Assembly (NCBI GenBank): GCA_020725265.1
Contig: DYFK01000015.1
Span: 21,078 to 85,077 of the forward strand
Origin: Hydrogenophilus sp.
GTDB lineage: Bacteria; Pseudomonadota; Gammaproteobacteria; Burkholderiales; Thiobacillaceae
Length of the DNA: 64,000 bases
Direction of reading: 5' to 3'
Shown here: in pieces, positions 8,551 to 17,702 of the stretch
Layout: each line of letters begins with the position of its first letter
How positions within the stretch are numbered: the first letter of the stretch is position 1
The notes under the pieces: generated by a model
Seen by the model: the letters and a program-made list of their open reading frames with translations, nothing else
Database searches by the model: none
What the model was told of the DNA's origin: nothing
Made by a program: the position numbers and the translations under genes

Positions 8551-10273
8551 GCCCGGTGTTCCGGCAGGTGGCGCCAAGGTCGAGCGCGTCGACGCGCGCC
8601 GAAGTCTCGATGTCGAGCAGGCCGAGCACGGTATGGAACAGGTTGTCGTGCGAGGCCGGCATCGCCGCGCGCGCGCGCAGGCAGTTCAGGTCGAGCCCGC
8701 CGCGCGCGGCGAAACCGGGCGAGAACCACATCACCATCGGTACCCGGGTCTGTTCGTCGGGCGCGATCGAGTACGGCAGGCCATGCAGGTAGAGGCCTCG
8801 CTCGCCGAGCGATTCGCCGTGGTCCGAGACATACAGCAACGCGGTGTCATGGCTGACCTCCAGCTCCTTGAGCAGATCGATGGCGCGCGCGAGCACGTGG
8901 TCGGTATAGAGCAGCGCGTTGTCGTAGCTGTTGGCGATCCGGTCGCGATCGCATTTCGACAGATCCTCGTCGTCGCAGGTGGGCGTGAAACGCCGGAAAG
9001 CGTCCGGATGGCGACGGAAATAGGCCGGGCCGTGGTTGCCGAGCTGATGCAGCACGAGCACCAGATTGCCGTTGGCGTCACGCGCCAGTTCACGGCTGTG
9101 CTCGATCAGGGCCTCGTCGAAACAACGACCATCCGGACACAGGCCGGGCAGGGTGGTCGGGTCCGGGCGGATGCTTTCCACGCCGGCGCAGACGCCCTTG
9201 CAGCCGGACTGGTTGTCGTTCCACGCCACGCGCAGGCCGGCATGCCGCAAGGTGTCGAGCAGGGATTCGCTGTTCCGGATCGCGTCCTCGTCGTAGTCGC
9301 GTCGTCCACGCGCCGAGAACATGCAGGGCAACGACACTTCGGTGTTCGTGCCGCAGCTCGTGACCTCGGCGAAGTTGAGGACGTCGCGGCGCGCCAGCTC
9401 GGGCGTGGTATCGCGCGCCGACGGGAATCCGGACGTCCGGTTCAGGCCCCAGTTCGCCGCCCGCGCGGTCTCGCCGACCACGATCACGAACAGCACCGGC
9501 TTGTTCGCCGACGCCCAGGTCGCGCCCAGGCGGGCATCGGTGCCGAGCGGCTGACGCGCGCTGTCGGCGGCGCGGGCATCCTTGGTCAGTACCCGTGCCG
9601 TTGACCAGATCGGCGCGATCGGGGTGACCAGGTGGCGGATTTCCCGATGGTTGCGCATCTGGCTCGAGAAATCCTTGAACACGCCGCCGAGCGCGCCGGC
9701 CAGGACGATCAGGGCAAGACCGATGGCGGCCGCGCGGATCCCCAGCGCGCGGGTGCGCGGGCGGCGATGGAGACGGACGCGGTGCAGCACCAACAGGACC
9801 GGCAGCGACAGGCCGAGGACGTGGACGAACAGGCCGACGGTGAGGAATTCGCGCGCTTCGGCGAGATCGGTGCGCAGCACGTTGCGCATCATGCCGGTGT
9901 CGAAATACACGCCGAACTGACCGGCGTGATAGCTGGTGGTGGCCGCGACCAGGATCAGGAGGGCCATCAGCGGTTTCGTCGTCCAACGATTGAGCAGGGG
10001 CGCCAGCAGCACGAAATTCAGCGCCGTCAGCGCGATGCCCACGGCCAGCGCATAGGCGAGACCCCCGGTTTCGATGGCGCGTCCGGCGAGCAAGGCGCGC
10101 CAGAACGGCATGTTGCAGAACAGCGTGAAATACAGGCTGAGCGCGAGCAGCAGGCTTTCGGTCGACATTTCCGGACGCCAGCGCGCCAGCGCGCCCGGAC
10201 CGGATGCCGGGTACGGATCGTGCCGGTGGCGTGGTGTCGCGCTCGCGACCAATGTTGCTTCGGGTTGGGGCAT
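8540..10273 (-). CDS. eptA: phosphoethanolamine-lipid A transferase
   Basis: 577 residues, slightly long for the family because of about 35 extra N-terminal residues. An N-terminal block of about five transmembrane helices is followed by a periplasmic alkaline-phosphatase-like domain. It carries VVGETARAANWGLN, the nucleophile segment SCGTNTEVSLPCMFS (Thr near residue 311), WNDNQSGCKG and VSDHGESLGE, with paired cysteines as in EptA/MCR proteins. It adds phosphoethanolamine to lipid A phosphates and lowers polymyxin binding. It lies just downstream of a response regulator and histidine kinase in the same direction, the pmrAB-eptA arrangement. Confidence 0.93.
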   Translation of the reverse strand: MPQPEATLVASATPRHRHDPYPASGPGALARWRPEMSTESLLLALSLYFTLFCNMPFWRALLAGRAIETGGLAYALAVGIALTALNFVLLAPLLNRWTTKPLMALLILVAATTSYHAGQFGVYFDTGMMRNVLRTDLAEAREFLTVGLFVHVLGLSLPVLLVLHRVRLHRRPRTRALGIRAAAIGLALIVLAGALGGVFKDFSSQMRNHREIRHLVTPIAPIWSTARVLTKDARAADSARQPLGTDARLGATWASANKPVLFVIVVGETARAANWGLNRTSGFPSARDTTPELARRDVLNFAEVTSCGTNTEVSLPCMFSARGRRDYDEDAIRNSESLLDTLRHAGLRVAWNDNQSGCKGVCAGVESIRPDPTTLPGLCPDGRCFDEALIEHSRELARDANGNLVLVLHQLGNHGPAYFRRHPDAFRRFTPTCDDEDLSKCDRDRIANSYDNALLYTDHVLARAIDLLKELEVSHDTALLYVSDHGESLGERGLYLHGLPYSIAPDEQTRVPMVMWFSPGFAARGGLDLNCLRARAAMPASHDNLFHTVLGLLDIETSARVDALDLGATCRNTGHAG

Positions 10274-10370
10274 GGGATCGCGGTGAACCGTGTGGTTCCA
10301 TGCAATCTACGAAGCGGCCCGTGAGGAAAGTGTGAGGGGGTTGTGAGAAAAGTGTGAGGTCGGTCCGAGG

Positions 10371-11705
10371 TCAGTTCGGGCGCGTCGATTTCAGGCCCGC
10401 GCCGAAGTCGATCGACAGACAGGCGCCGCCGCCCGGCCGGTTGGCGGCGCGCGCCACCCAGCCATGGGCGGCGCAGATGTGCCTGACCAGGGCGAGACCG
10501 AGGCCATGTCCGGGTTCGCGGTCGCCGCGCCGGAAGCGTTCGAAACAGCGCATCGGATCGTCGTCGCCGAATCCGGGGCCACGATCGCGCACGTTCAGGC
10601 TGCCGCCATCGAGCGCGATCTCGATCGAGCGCCCCTCGCCGTGCCGCAGCGCGTTCTCGATCAGGTTGCGCAGCATGAGCCGGAGCAGGATGGCATCCGC
10701 GTCGACGTGGACTTCCGGATCGATGTCGATGGTGAGCGGGCTGGTCCGAGGCTCGGTCGCGTTCAGGGCGCCGCATGCCTCGTCCACCGCCGCCGCCAGA
10801 TTGACCGACTCGAGCGTCCGGGCGCGCGCTTCGCGGGCGAGCAGCAACAGGCCGTGGGCGAGCGCGGTGGTGCGGTCGGTGGTCGCGATGATGCGTTCGG
10901 CGCGGCGGTGGAGCTTGTCGGGCAGGGCAGGATCGGCCAGCAGCATTTCGGCATCGCTGCGAATGCCCGCCAGCGGTGTGCGCAGTTCGTGCGACAGGTT
11001 GGCGTTGAATTCGCGCTCGCGTTCCAGCAGGGCGGCATGGCGCACTTGCGCGCGTTCCAGCGCGCGCGCCACCACCAGCAGCTCGTCTTCGAGGCCGATC
11101 CGCGAGAACGGCGTGTCGTCGTCTTCCCGTTCCACGCGCTCGGCGAGCTTCTCCAGTCCGTGGGTCAGCCGGGCGGCGGTCGCGTGCACGAGGATGAACG
11201 CCAGGATGGTCAGGATCAGGCCGCCGAGGATGGTCACGGTCATGACCGTCGATTCCCTGGCCAGATGTTCGCTCTCGTCATAAACGAGCAGGTAGCGCTG
11301 GCCGTCGGCTTCGCGTACCGCGATATGCAGTTCGCGTCCCGAGGACCCGATCTCATGATGGCCGGCCGGAAGTCCGGCCAGCGCCGGTGGCAGGTCGGTG
11401 GGCGGCGGCGCGCCGGGCGTGAACCGGTACAGGCGCATGTTCGGCGTGCGCGGCTGGATCAGCGTGCCAAGCTGGCGGCTGTGCTCGATGCTGTAGCGCA
11501 ACTGCTGGTCGAGCGTGCTTTCGATGAAATCCTCTTCCATTTCCTCGAACAGCGTCACCAGGGCGAAGGATTGCGCGAGGATGAGGACAAGAAACAGCGC
11601 CGAGGTCGATACCGCGATGCGCATGCGCATGCCGCGCGGCAGCCAGCGCCGCCAGCCCGGGCGCGGGTTCCCGTCAGCGGTCGACGAGTTTGTAGCCGAG
11701 GCCAT
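10371..11705 (-). CDS. sensor histidine kinase, PmrB/QseC-like
   Basis: 444 residues. A first transmembrane helix (VSTSALFLVLILAQSFALV), a periplasmic region of about 100 residues and a second helix (TILGGLILTILAFILVH) precede the HisKA motif LSHELRTPLAGI (His near residue 238). The HATPase domain carries LRNLIENALRHGEG, VRDRGPGFG and GHGLGLALVRHI. The ATG overlaps the regulator gene by 32 nt; a Met at 11630 is an alternative start. Placement before eptA suggests that it senses envelope stress, metals or cationic peptides. Confidence 0.88.
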   Translation of the reverse strand: MASATNSSTADGNPRPGWRRWLPRGMRMRIAVSTSALFLVLILAQSFALVTLFEEMEEDFIESTLDQQLRYSIEHSRQLGTLIQPRTPNMRLYRFTPGAPPPTDLPPALAGLPAGHHEIGSSGRELHIAVREADGQRYLLVYDESEHLARESTVMTVTILGGLILTILAFILVHATAARLTHGLEKLAERVEREDDDTPFSRIGLEDELLVVARALERAQVRHAALLEREREFNANLSHELRTPLAGIRSDAEMLLADPALPDKLHRRAERIIATTDRTTALAHGLLLLAREARARTLESVNLAAAVDEACGALNATEPRTSPLTIDIDPEVHVDADAILLRLMLRNLIENALRHGEGRSIEIALDGGSLNVRDRGPGFGDDDPMRCFERFRRGDREPGHGLGLALVRHICAAHGWVARAANRPGGGACLSIDFGAGLKSTRPN

Positions 11706-12342
11706 GGACGTTCACCACCTGGGTCCGGGCTTCGTCGCCCAACGCGCGGCGCAGCGTGTGCAGGACGCCGCGCAGGTTGTCGCTGCTGTCCTGTTCGTGG
11801 CCCCACACGGCGATTTCCAGTTCGCGCCGGGAAAACACCCGGTTGGGCTGGGAAAGCAACACGGCCAGCAGGCGCAAGGCCTTGGGCGGCAGCGCGAGCG
11901 TCCGGCCAGCCATCCGTGCTTCCTGGGTCGCGCCGTTGAATTCCAGGTCGCCGTGGCGCAGCAACGGGTCGGTCCGCCGGGCTACTCCGCGCCGAACCAG
12001 CGCCAGCAGACGCGCTTCGAGCTCCCTTAGCGCGAACGGCTTGACCAGGTAGTCGTCACCGCCGGATTCGAAGCCGAGCAGCTTGTCCTCCAGGGTGTCG
12101 CGCGCGGTGAGAACCAGCACCGGCGTGGCCTTGCCCTCGACGCGCAACCGGCGCGCGAGCGCGAGGCCGTCGCCGTCGGGCAGGTTGCGATCGAGCACGA
12201 CGGCGTCGAACGCGGTGTCGGCCAGCAGGGGCGCGGCCGTGGCGATGCGATCCGCGTAGTCGCATTGATGGCCACGGGATTCGAGGTACTCGTAAATGTT
12301 TTCGGCGATCGTGTGATCGTCCTCGATGATCAGCAGGTGCAT
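11674..12342 (-). CDS. OmpR/PhoB-type response regulator, PmrA-like
   Basis: 222 residues. The receiver domain has the acidic pair EDD at residues 7-9, the phospho-acceptor Asp51 in VVLDRNLPDGDG and the conserved Lys in YLVKPF. The C-terminus is a winged helix (PNRVFSRRELEIAVWG, then VLHTLRRALGDEARTQVVNV). It heads the regulator-kinase-eptA-PAP2 block, with its coding end overlapping the kinase start. It probably activates this block. Confidence 0.9.
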   Translation of the reverse strand: MHLLIIEDDHTIAENIYEYLESRGHQCDYADRIATAAPLLADTAFDAVVLDRNLPDGDGLALARRLRVEGKATPVLVLTARDTLEDKLLGFESGGDDYLVKPFALRELEARLLALVRRGVARRTDPLLRHGDLEFNGATQEARMAGRTLALPPKALRLLAVLLSQPNRVFSRRELEIAVWGHEQDSSDNLRGVLHTLRRALGDEARTQVVNVHGLGYKLVDR

Positions 12343-12411
12343 GCGGACAAGATACTCCCGGATCGCCCGCCTGATCGATAGCCCCGGTTCAGCGCGTCCC
12401 CGGCCCGCCGG

Positions 12412-13629
12412 TCAATCGCCGCCGCTGGCCGGCCGGCGCAGATAGCGCAATCGGGTGGCGCCGCCGGCATCCCGTTCCAGCCAGGCCAGATGCAGGTTGC
12501 CGGCGTCGTCGAGGGCGATGGCGGGGTCGGCCTGATGCGCCGGTCCGCTGACTTCCGGCAGCGTGAAATCGTCGCCGAAGGCCGTTCCGGCCGGGCGATT
12601 CAGCCAGAGGTCGGCGTTGCCGTCGCGGTCGTCGCTCCAGACCACCCGCAGGTCGCCGCGCGGGTTGCCGGCCACCGCCGCGTGCCATTGCGCGATGGCG
12701 TCGCCGAAACTGTCCTGGACCTTGAGATCGTCGCCGAAACTGGCGCCGCCGTCGTCGCTGAAAGCGGCGTAGACGTCGTAACCGGACAGGAAATCGCGCT
12801 TGTCCAGCCAGACCACCGCCAGCCGCGCGCCGAACGCGGCGATGGCCGGGCGCATGGCGCCGGTGCCCCGGCCGAGGCCGCCCGGCTGCGCGCCGGTGGG
12901 GTTGCGGCTGACCCGGGCCGGCGCCGACCAGGCGGCGGCATCGGCGCTACGGCTGGCGAAGATCACGGTATGGCCGGGCCGACGGTCTTCCCAGACCAGC
13001 ACCAGATGGCGTTCCGGGCCGGCCACCGCCAGGGTCGGGTAGGCCTGATCGTCGCGCGCCGGCTGCGGATCGACCGGCGCGGCCGCGCGCGCGATCAGGC
13101 CGCCGTCGCCGGCGTCGTCCAGACGCGCTCGCCAGAGCCGGCGCCAGCGGCCGTCGGGCGCGCTCCAGACGGCGATCACGCCCTGTTCCGGATGGCGGAT
13201 GATGGCACCCTGACCACCGGCCGGCGCCAGTCGGGTCGCCGCGCCGATGCCGTTGGCGCCGGCGCGGGCGGCCTGAACACCGGTCTCGTCTTCCCAGATC
13301 AGCAGGAAAGCGTCGGCGCCATCGGCGGCGATGGCCGGCTCGAAGCATTCGCCGGTGCCGAAGCGGAATTCCCGAAAGCCGGTTTCGGCCGTCGTCTTGC
13401 TGGCGAAGTGGCAGGCGGGCGCGCCGTCGCGGTTGTCCTCCCAGACCAGGCCGACACGCTCGCCGGCCACCGCCAGCGCGCGCCGGCCGGAGGCGTCCAG
13501 ATGATGGAACACGCCGGCGCGGGCGGCGGCCAGTTCGATCACCGATTCCGCGGCCGCCGGCATGGCCAGCGCCAGCGCGGCCAGGAGCAGGCCGGCGAGG
13601 CCGGCCGGAAGAAACGGAGAGCGCGCCAT
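12412..13629 (-). CDS. secreted sialidase-like (BNR/propeller) protein of unknown function
   Basis: 405 residues from the ATG at 13629, with a signal peptide (AGLAGLLLAALALAMPAAAES). The mature part repeats blade-like units with WEDNRDG, IWEDETG, VWEDRRPGHTVIFAS, VWLDKRDFLSG and VWSDDRDGNADLW, the pattern of BNR/sialidase-type beta-propellers. No enzyme active site could be picked out. The start overlaps the stop of the upstream thioredoxin-like gene by one base, so both exported proteins are probably produced together. Confidence 0.7.
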   Translation of the reverse strand: MARSPFLPAGLAGLLLAALALAMPAAAESVIELAAARAGVFHHLDASGRRALAVAGERVGLVWEDNRDGAPACHFASKTTAETGFREFRFGTGECFEPAIAADGADAFLLIWEDETGVQAARAGANGIGAATRLAPAGGQGAIIRHPEQGVIAVWSAPDGRWRRLWRARLDDAGDGGLIARAAAPVDPQPARDDQAYPTLAVAGPERHLVLVWEDRRPGHTVIFASRSADAAAWSAPARVSRNPTGAQPGGLGRGTGAMRPAIAAFGARLAVVWLDKRDFLSGYDVYAAFSDDGGASFGDDLKVQDSFGDAIAQWHAAVAGNPRGDLRVVWSDDRDGNADLWLNRPAGTAFGDDFTLPEVSGPAHQADPAIALDDAGNLHLAWLERDAGGATRLRYLRRPASGGD

Positions 13630-14132
13630 CAGGGCTTGCCCGCGAGGAATTCGGCGAGCGATTTTTCCCGGTGGTGGCCGCCGCGCACGTAGCGGTCGTA
13701 GGCCAGGAAATCGTCGACGGTCTTGTAGCCGGGGATCTTGGCGATCAATTCGCCGGCCGGGCTCATGAACACGAACAGCGGCGTCGCGAAGGCGCCCAGG
13801 CGGGTGCCCAGTTCCGCCTCGGTGACCCGCTCGCCGCTGGCCAGGCGGATGCGCCGGCCGCTTTCGGCGTCGGCGTAGATCAGCGCGTAGTGTTCCGAGA
13901 GCAGCTTCTTCAGGCCCGGATCGACGAAGGTCTTGCGGTTGGTGTGGTCGCACCAGGCGCAACCGTAGCGGCCGAAGTAGAGCAGGATCGGTCGGTTTTC
14001 CGCGCGCGCCAGGCGCAGGCCGGCGTCGTGGTCGAGGAAGGGGTAGCCGGCCGGCGGATCGGCCAGCGTCGGCGCCGACAAGATCAATGCGAACAAAGCG
14101 GCGATGTGAGCGAAAATGGCGCGCAAGATCAT
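13629..14132 (-). CDS. exported thioredoxin-fold protein
   Basis: 167 residues from the ATG at 14132, with a signal peptide (FAHIAALFALILSAPTLA). The thioredoxin-type motif YGCAWCDHTNRKTF gives the redox pair CxxC, and ATPLFVFMSPAGELI carries the cis-Pro region. The layout resembles thioredoxin_7/SoxW-like periplasmic proteins that act on disulfides. The downstream partner is the propeller-like protein; a role in its folding is possible but unproven. The promoter region is shared with the divergent mog gene, starting 64 nt away. Confidence 0.8.
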   Translation of the reverse strand: MILRAIFAHIAALFALILSAPTLADPPAGYPFLDHDAGLRLARAENRPILLYFGRYGCAWCDHTNRKTFVDPGLKKLLSEHYALIYADAESGRRIRLASGERVTEAELGTRLGAFATPLFVFMSPAGELIAKIPGYKTVDDFLAYDRYVRGGHHREKSLAEFLAGKP

Positions 14133-14196
14133 GCTCCGGAATGGGTCGTCATCCGCCGCATGATGTTTCCAGGCACCCCGAAAAGGAAGCGCACGC

Positions 14197-14772
14197 ATGT
14201 ACCAGCCCGCCACCATCGGCATCGTCTCCATCAGCGACCGCGCCAGCACCGGCGTCTACCAGGATCAGGGCCTGCCCGCCCTTCGGGAGTGGCTGGAGGC
14301 CGCCCTGCATAACCCGCTGGAATACGTCGAGCGGCTGATTCCGGACGACCAGGCCGGCATCGAATCCACGCTGATCGAACTGGCCGGGCGCTGCTGTCTG
14401 GTGCTGACCACCGGTGGTACCGGCCCGGCGCCGCGCGACGTGACACCGGAAGCGACCCTGGCGGTGGCCGACAAGGTGCTGCCCGGCTTTGGCGAGCAGA
14501 TGCGCGCGGTCAGCCTGAAGTACGTGCCCACCGCGATCCTGTCGCGCCAGGTCGGCGTCGTCCGCGGCGGCTGTCTGATCCTCAACCTGCCCGGCCAGCC
14601 CAAGGCGATCCGGGAAACCCTGGATGGCGTGTTCGCGGCGGTGCCGTATTGCGTCGATCTGATCGGCGGGCCGTATCTGGAAACCCGCGACGAGGTGGTC
14701 AGGGCATTTCGGCCGAAATCGGCGCGGCGGCCGGCGCCGGAGGTTGGTGATGGCAATGGCGTGGCCGTCTGA
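14197..14772 (+). CDS. mog: molybdopterin adenylyltransferase
   Basis: 191 residues of the MogA family. IGIVSISDRASTGVYQDQG at the N-terminus and the nucleotide-binding motif LTTGGTGPAPRDVTPEAT are diagnostic, and ILNLPGQPKAIRETL matches the conserved C-terminal segment. It adenylates molybdopterin before molybdenum insertion. The 3' end overlaps the caspase-like gene by 23 nt. No other molybdenum-cofactor gene is in the window. Confidence 0.9.
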   Translation: MYQPATIGIVSISDRASTGVYQDQGLPALREWLEAALHNPLEYVERLIPDDQAGIESTLIELAGRCCLVLTTGGTGPAPRDVTPEATLAVADKVLPGFGEQMRAVSLKYVPTAILSRQVGVVRGGCLILNLPGQPKAIRETLDGVFAAVPYCVDLIGGPYLETRDEVVRAFRPKSARRPAPEVGDGNGVAV

Positions 14773-16504
14773 CGCCGTCCGCCGGCTGGCGGCGACGCTG
14801 CTGCTGGTCTGGCTGGCGTTGACGCTGGCCGGCGCCGCCAGCGCGCGCGACGCCCGCGCGCTGCGGGTGGAAACGGTGGAAGGCCCGCGCGTCGCCCTGG
14901 TCATCGGCAACGCCGACTATCACCGCGCGCCGCTGCGCAACCCGGTCAACGATGCCCGCGCCCTGGCCGTCCGGTTGCGCGCCCAGGGCTTCGAGGTGAT
15001 CGAGAAGCACGACCTCGAACAGCGCCAGATCGGCGCCACGCTGCGCGAATTCCGCGCGCGCCTGCGGCCCGGCGCCACCGCGTTGTTCTATTACGCCGGC
15101 CACGGCCTCCAGATCAACGGCGTCAACTACCTGCCGGCGGTGGATGCCGACATCCACGGCGAGGAAGACGTGCCGACCCAGTCGATCGACGTCAACAAGG
15201 TGCTGGAAGTCATGGAAGGCGCCAGGACGGGCGTCAACCTGGTGTTCCTGGACGCCTGCCGCAACAACCCGTATTCGCGTTCCTTCCGGAGCGCCGCCCG
15301 CGGTCTGGCGCGGGTGTCGGCGCCGTCCGGCACGTTGATCTTCTACGCCACCCGGCCGGGCAGCGTGGCCGCCGACGGCGATGGCGACAACGGTCTCTAC
15401 ACCCGCCATTTGCTGGAGGCGATGGACCAGCCGGGGCTGACCATCGAGCAGGTGCAAAAGCGCGTCGCGCTCGGCGTCGAGCGGGAATCCGCCGGCAAGC
15501 AGGAGCCGTGGATGGAAGGCTTGCTCAAGGGCGAGTTCTATTTCCGGCCGGCGCCGGAACCGGCACCGCCGCCACCCCCGCAACCAGCGCCGGTCAATCT
15601 GGAACTGGCGTTCTGGCAGGCGATCCAGCACAGCGGCGAGGCGGAGGATTTCCGTGAATATCTGAACCGCTATCCCAAGGGCACCTTCGCCGGCCTGGCC
15701 GAACGCAAGCTCAAGAGCCTGGCGCCGGCGCCGAAATCCACGCCAACCCCCACGCCAACCCCGGCCACACCCGCCAAGGCCGCGGCTTCGCCCTCACAGC
15801 CCGTGCCACTACCCAAGCCAGCCATCCAGGCCGCGCCGGCGCCGGCTCCAAGTCCGCCACCGACGCCGGAGCCGGCGCCGGTCCAGCTCGCCAAGGCGCC
15901 GGCAACCACGCCGGCGACGACGCGGCCGCTCGCCATCGCGGCGCCGACGCCGGGTGATGTCTGGGAATACGAGGTCGCCGAGCTGTATGGCGGCCGCGTT
16001 GTCGGCGGCTACCGGGTCGAGGTGGTCAAGGCCGCGCCCGGATACGTCGGCGAGCGCATCGTCGTCAATCAGGGCGCGCGCGTGCTCACCCGCGAGGCGC
16101 GTCCGGGCGCGGAGCCGGACCTGTTCATGTTCCGCCTGCCCAACGACACCAACTACTGGATCACCGATTTCTCGCCCTGGCTCGACGTTGGCGCGCTGGA
16201 ACCGGGCTGGAACCGGCGGGTGGCGCTACCGCTCGGCGACATGGGGGAGTGTTCCGGCCAGGTCGAACTGCGCGGCGTGGAAACGGTGGCGACGCCGGCC
16301 GGTGAGTTCGCCGCCACCCGCCTGCGCCTGGTCTGCGATTTCCGCCGGCAACCGCAGCAGTCCGTCCGCTCGCGTCTGACCCTGGATGCCTGGTACGCGC
16401 CGGAAGCCGGCCGCGTGGTCCGCGTCGACAAGCGCGCCTCGGCGAGCGACGGTCTCGGCGAGGAACGCGAGAGCTATCGGCTGACGCGGCGGCAGGCGCG
16501 CTGA
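14750..16504 (+). CDS. secreted caspase-like (C14 family) protease with Pro/Ala-rich linker
   Basis: 584 residues from the ATG at 14750, which has GGAGG six nt upstream; in-frame TTG and GTG codons just before it are less suited. After a signal peptide (LLLVWLALTLAGAASA) comes a caspase domain with VALVIGNADY, the catalytic His118 in FYYAGHGLQ and Cys170 in LVFLDACRNN. A Pro/Ala-rich linker (about residues 270-400, with repeated Thr-Pro) leads to a C-terminal beta-rich domain of about 180 residues that is not recognised. Bacterial caspase homologues cleave at Arg/Lys or Asp; the target here is unknown. Confidence 0.85.
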   Translation: MAMAWPSDAVRRLAATLLLVWLALTLAGAASARDARALRVETVEGPRVALVIGNADYHRAPLRNPVNDARALAVRLRAQGFEVIEKHDLEQRQIGATLREFRARLRPGATALFYYAGHGLQINGVNYLPAVDADIHGEEDVPTQSIDVNKVLEVMEGARTGVNLVFLDACRNNPYSRSFRSAARGLARVSAPSGTLIFYATRPGSVAADGDGDNGLYTRHLLEAMDQPGLTIEQVQKRVALGVERESAGKQEPWMEGLLKGEFYFRPAPEPAPPPPPQPAPVNLELAFWQAIQHSGEAEDFREYLNRYPKGTFAGLAERKLKSLAPAPKSTPTPTPTPATPAKAAASPSQPVPLPKPAIQAAPAPAPSPPPTPEPAPVQLAKAPATTPATTRPLAIAAPTPGDVWEYEVAELYGGRVVGGYRVEVVKAAPGYVGERIVVNQGARVLTREARPGAEPDLFMFRLPNDTNYWITDFSPWLDVGALEPGWNRRVALPLGDMGECSGQVELRGVETVATPAGEFAATRLRLVCDFRRQPQQSVRSRLTLDAWYAPEAGRVVRVDKRASASDGLGEERESYRLTRRQAR

Positions 16505-16575
16505 GCCGGAGCGCCATGCAGGAACCATTCCCGTTCGCTTATCCTCCACCCCTTTCCGTCATCCCCACCGCCGCC

Positions 16576-17700
16576 ATGATCGAGCCGTCCCGCCATCGCC
16601 CGCGCATCGTCGCCATCCTGTGTTCCCGGCTGGCATGGGTGTCGTGCGTCGCGGCGCTGATCGGCCTGGCTGGTTGTGGCGCCAAGACCGAGGAGAAGGG
16701 CGGCGACAAGGGACCGCGCCCGCATCTGGTCGAACTGGCCGAGGCCGGGTCCGGCCGGCTGGAGTACGCCGCCGACCGCGCCGGCAGCCTGCGCGCCCTG
16801 CATCAGGTCCGCATCGTCAATCAGGAGGAAGGCCAGATCGTCGAGCTGAGCGTCCGCGAGGGCGACCGCGTCGCCGCCGGCCAGGTGCTGGTCCGCTATG
16901 ACGATCGCATCGCCCGCGCCGAACTGGACAAGGCGCTGGCCGCCCAGGCCCAGGCCGAGGCCGATTTCGATCGCGCCCGACGTCTGGTCGGCGAAGGCTT
17001 CCTCAGCGCCGAGGCGATGTCGCGGGCGGAAACCGCGCGCGAGCTGGCGCGCGCCGAGGTCCGTCTGTCGCGCGCGCGGTTGTCGCATCTGACCCTGACC
17101 GCGCCGATCGCCGGCGTGGTCTCGCAACGCCTGGTCGAAGCGGGCGACGCCACCGCCCGCCACAGCCATCTGCTCACCGTGATCGATCCCCGCCGCCTGG
17201 TCACCGATGTCGAAGTGTCCGAGCTGGCGCTGCCGCGATTGCGCGTCGGCGCCGCCGCCCGGGTGCGCATCGACGCGCTCGGGTCGGAGCCGTATTCCGG
17301 TCGGGTGCTGCGCATCCATCCGGCGCTCGATCCGGCCACCCGCGGCGGCCGCGTCGAAGTCCTGCTGGAGCCGGCGCCGACCGGCGCGCGGCCGGGTCAG
17401 TATTGCCGGGTGACCTTCGCCACCGAGGGTTACGAGCAGGTGATCGCGCCGTTGGCGGCCTTGCAGCGCGATGGCGCCGGCGAGTTCATGTTCGTGTACC
17501 AGGATGATGGCAGCGTGCGCCGCGCGCCGGTGACCAGCGGCCTGCGCCTGGCCGACCGCGTCGAGATTCTCCATGGCCTGGAGTCGGGCGCGCGCGTGGT
17601 GGTCAAGGGCTTCCTGGAATTGGCCGAGGGGCGCAAGGTGAAGCCGGTCGGCGAGGCCGGAACCGGGGCGGCGGCCGGCAAGTCGCCGGAAGGGGCCTGA
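16576..17700 (+). CDS. RND efflux periplasmic adaptor (membrane fusion) lipoprotein
   Basis: 374 residues if started at the ATG at 16576; a Met at 16516 is also possible and has a GGAG four nt upstream. The lipobox LIGLAGC predicts an inner-membrane lipoprotein. The biotinyl-lipoyl half-motifs (VNQEEGQIVELSVREGDRVA and LTAPIAGVVSQRLVEAGDA) flank an alpha-hairpin, followed by beta-barrel and membrane-proximal domains. It links the RND pump to an outer-membrane channel, which is not encoded here. The pump gene begins two nt after its stop. Confidence 0.9.
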   Translation: MIEPSRHRPRIVAILCSRLAWVSCVAALIGLAGCGAKTEEKGGDKGPRPHLVELAEAGSGRLEYAADRAGSLRALHQVRIVNQEEGQIVELSVREGDRVAAGQVLVRYDDRIARAELDKALAAQAQAEADFDRARRLVGEGFLSAEAMSRAETARELARAEVRLSRARLSHLTLTAPIAGVVSQRLVEAGDATARHSHLLTVIDPRRLVTDVEVSELALPRLRVGAAARVRIDALGSEPYSGRVLRIHPALDPATRGGRVEVLLEPAPTGARPGQYCRVTFATEGYEQVIAPLAALQRDGAGEFMFVYQDDGSVRRAPVTSGLRLADRVEILHGLESGARVVVKGFLELAEGRKVKPVGEAGTGAAAGKSPEGA

Positions 17701-17702
17701 TC

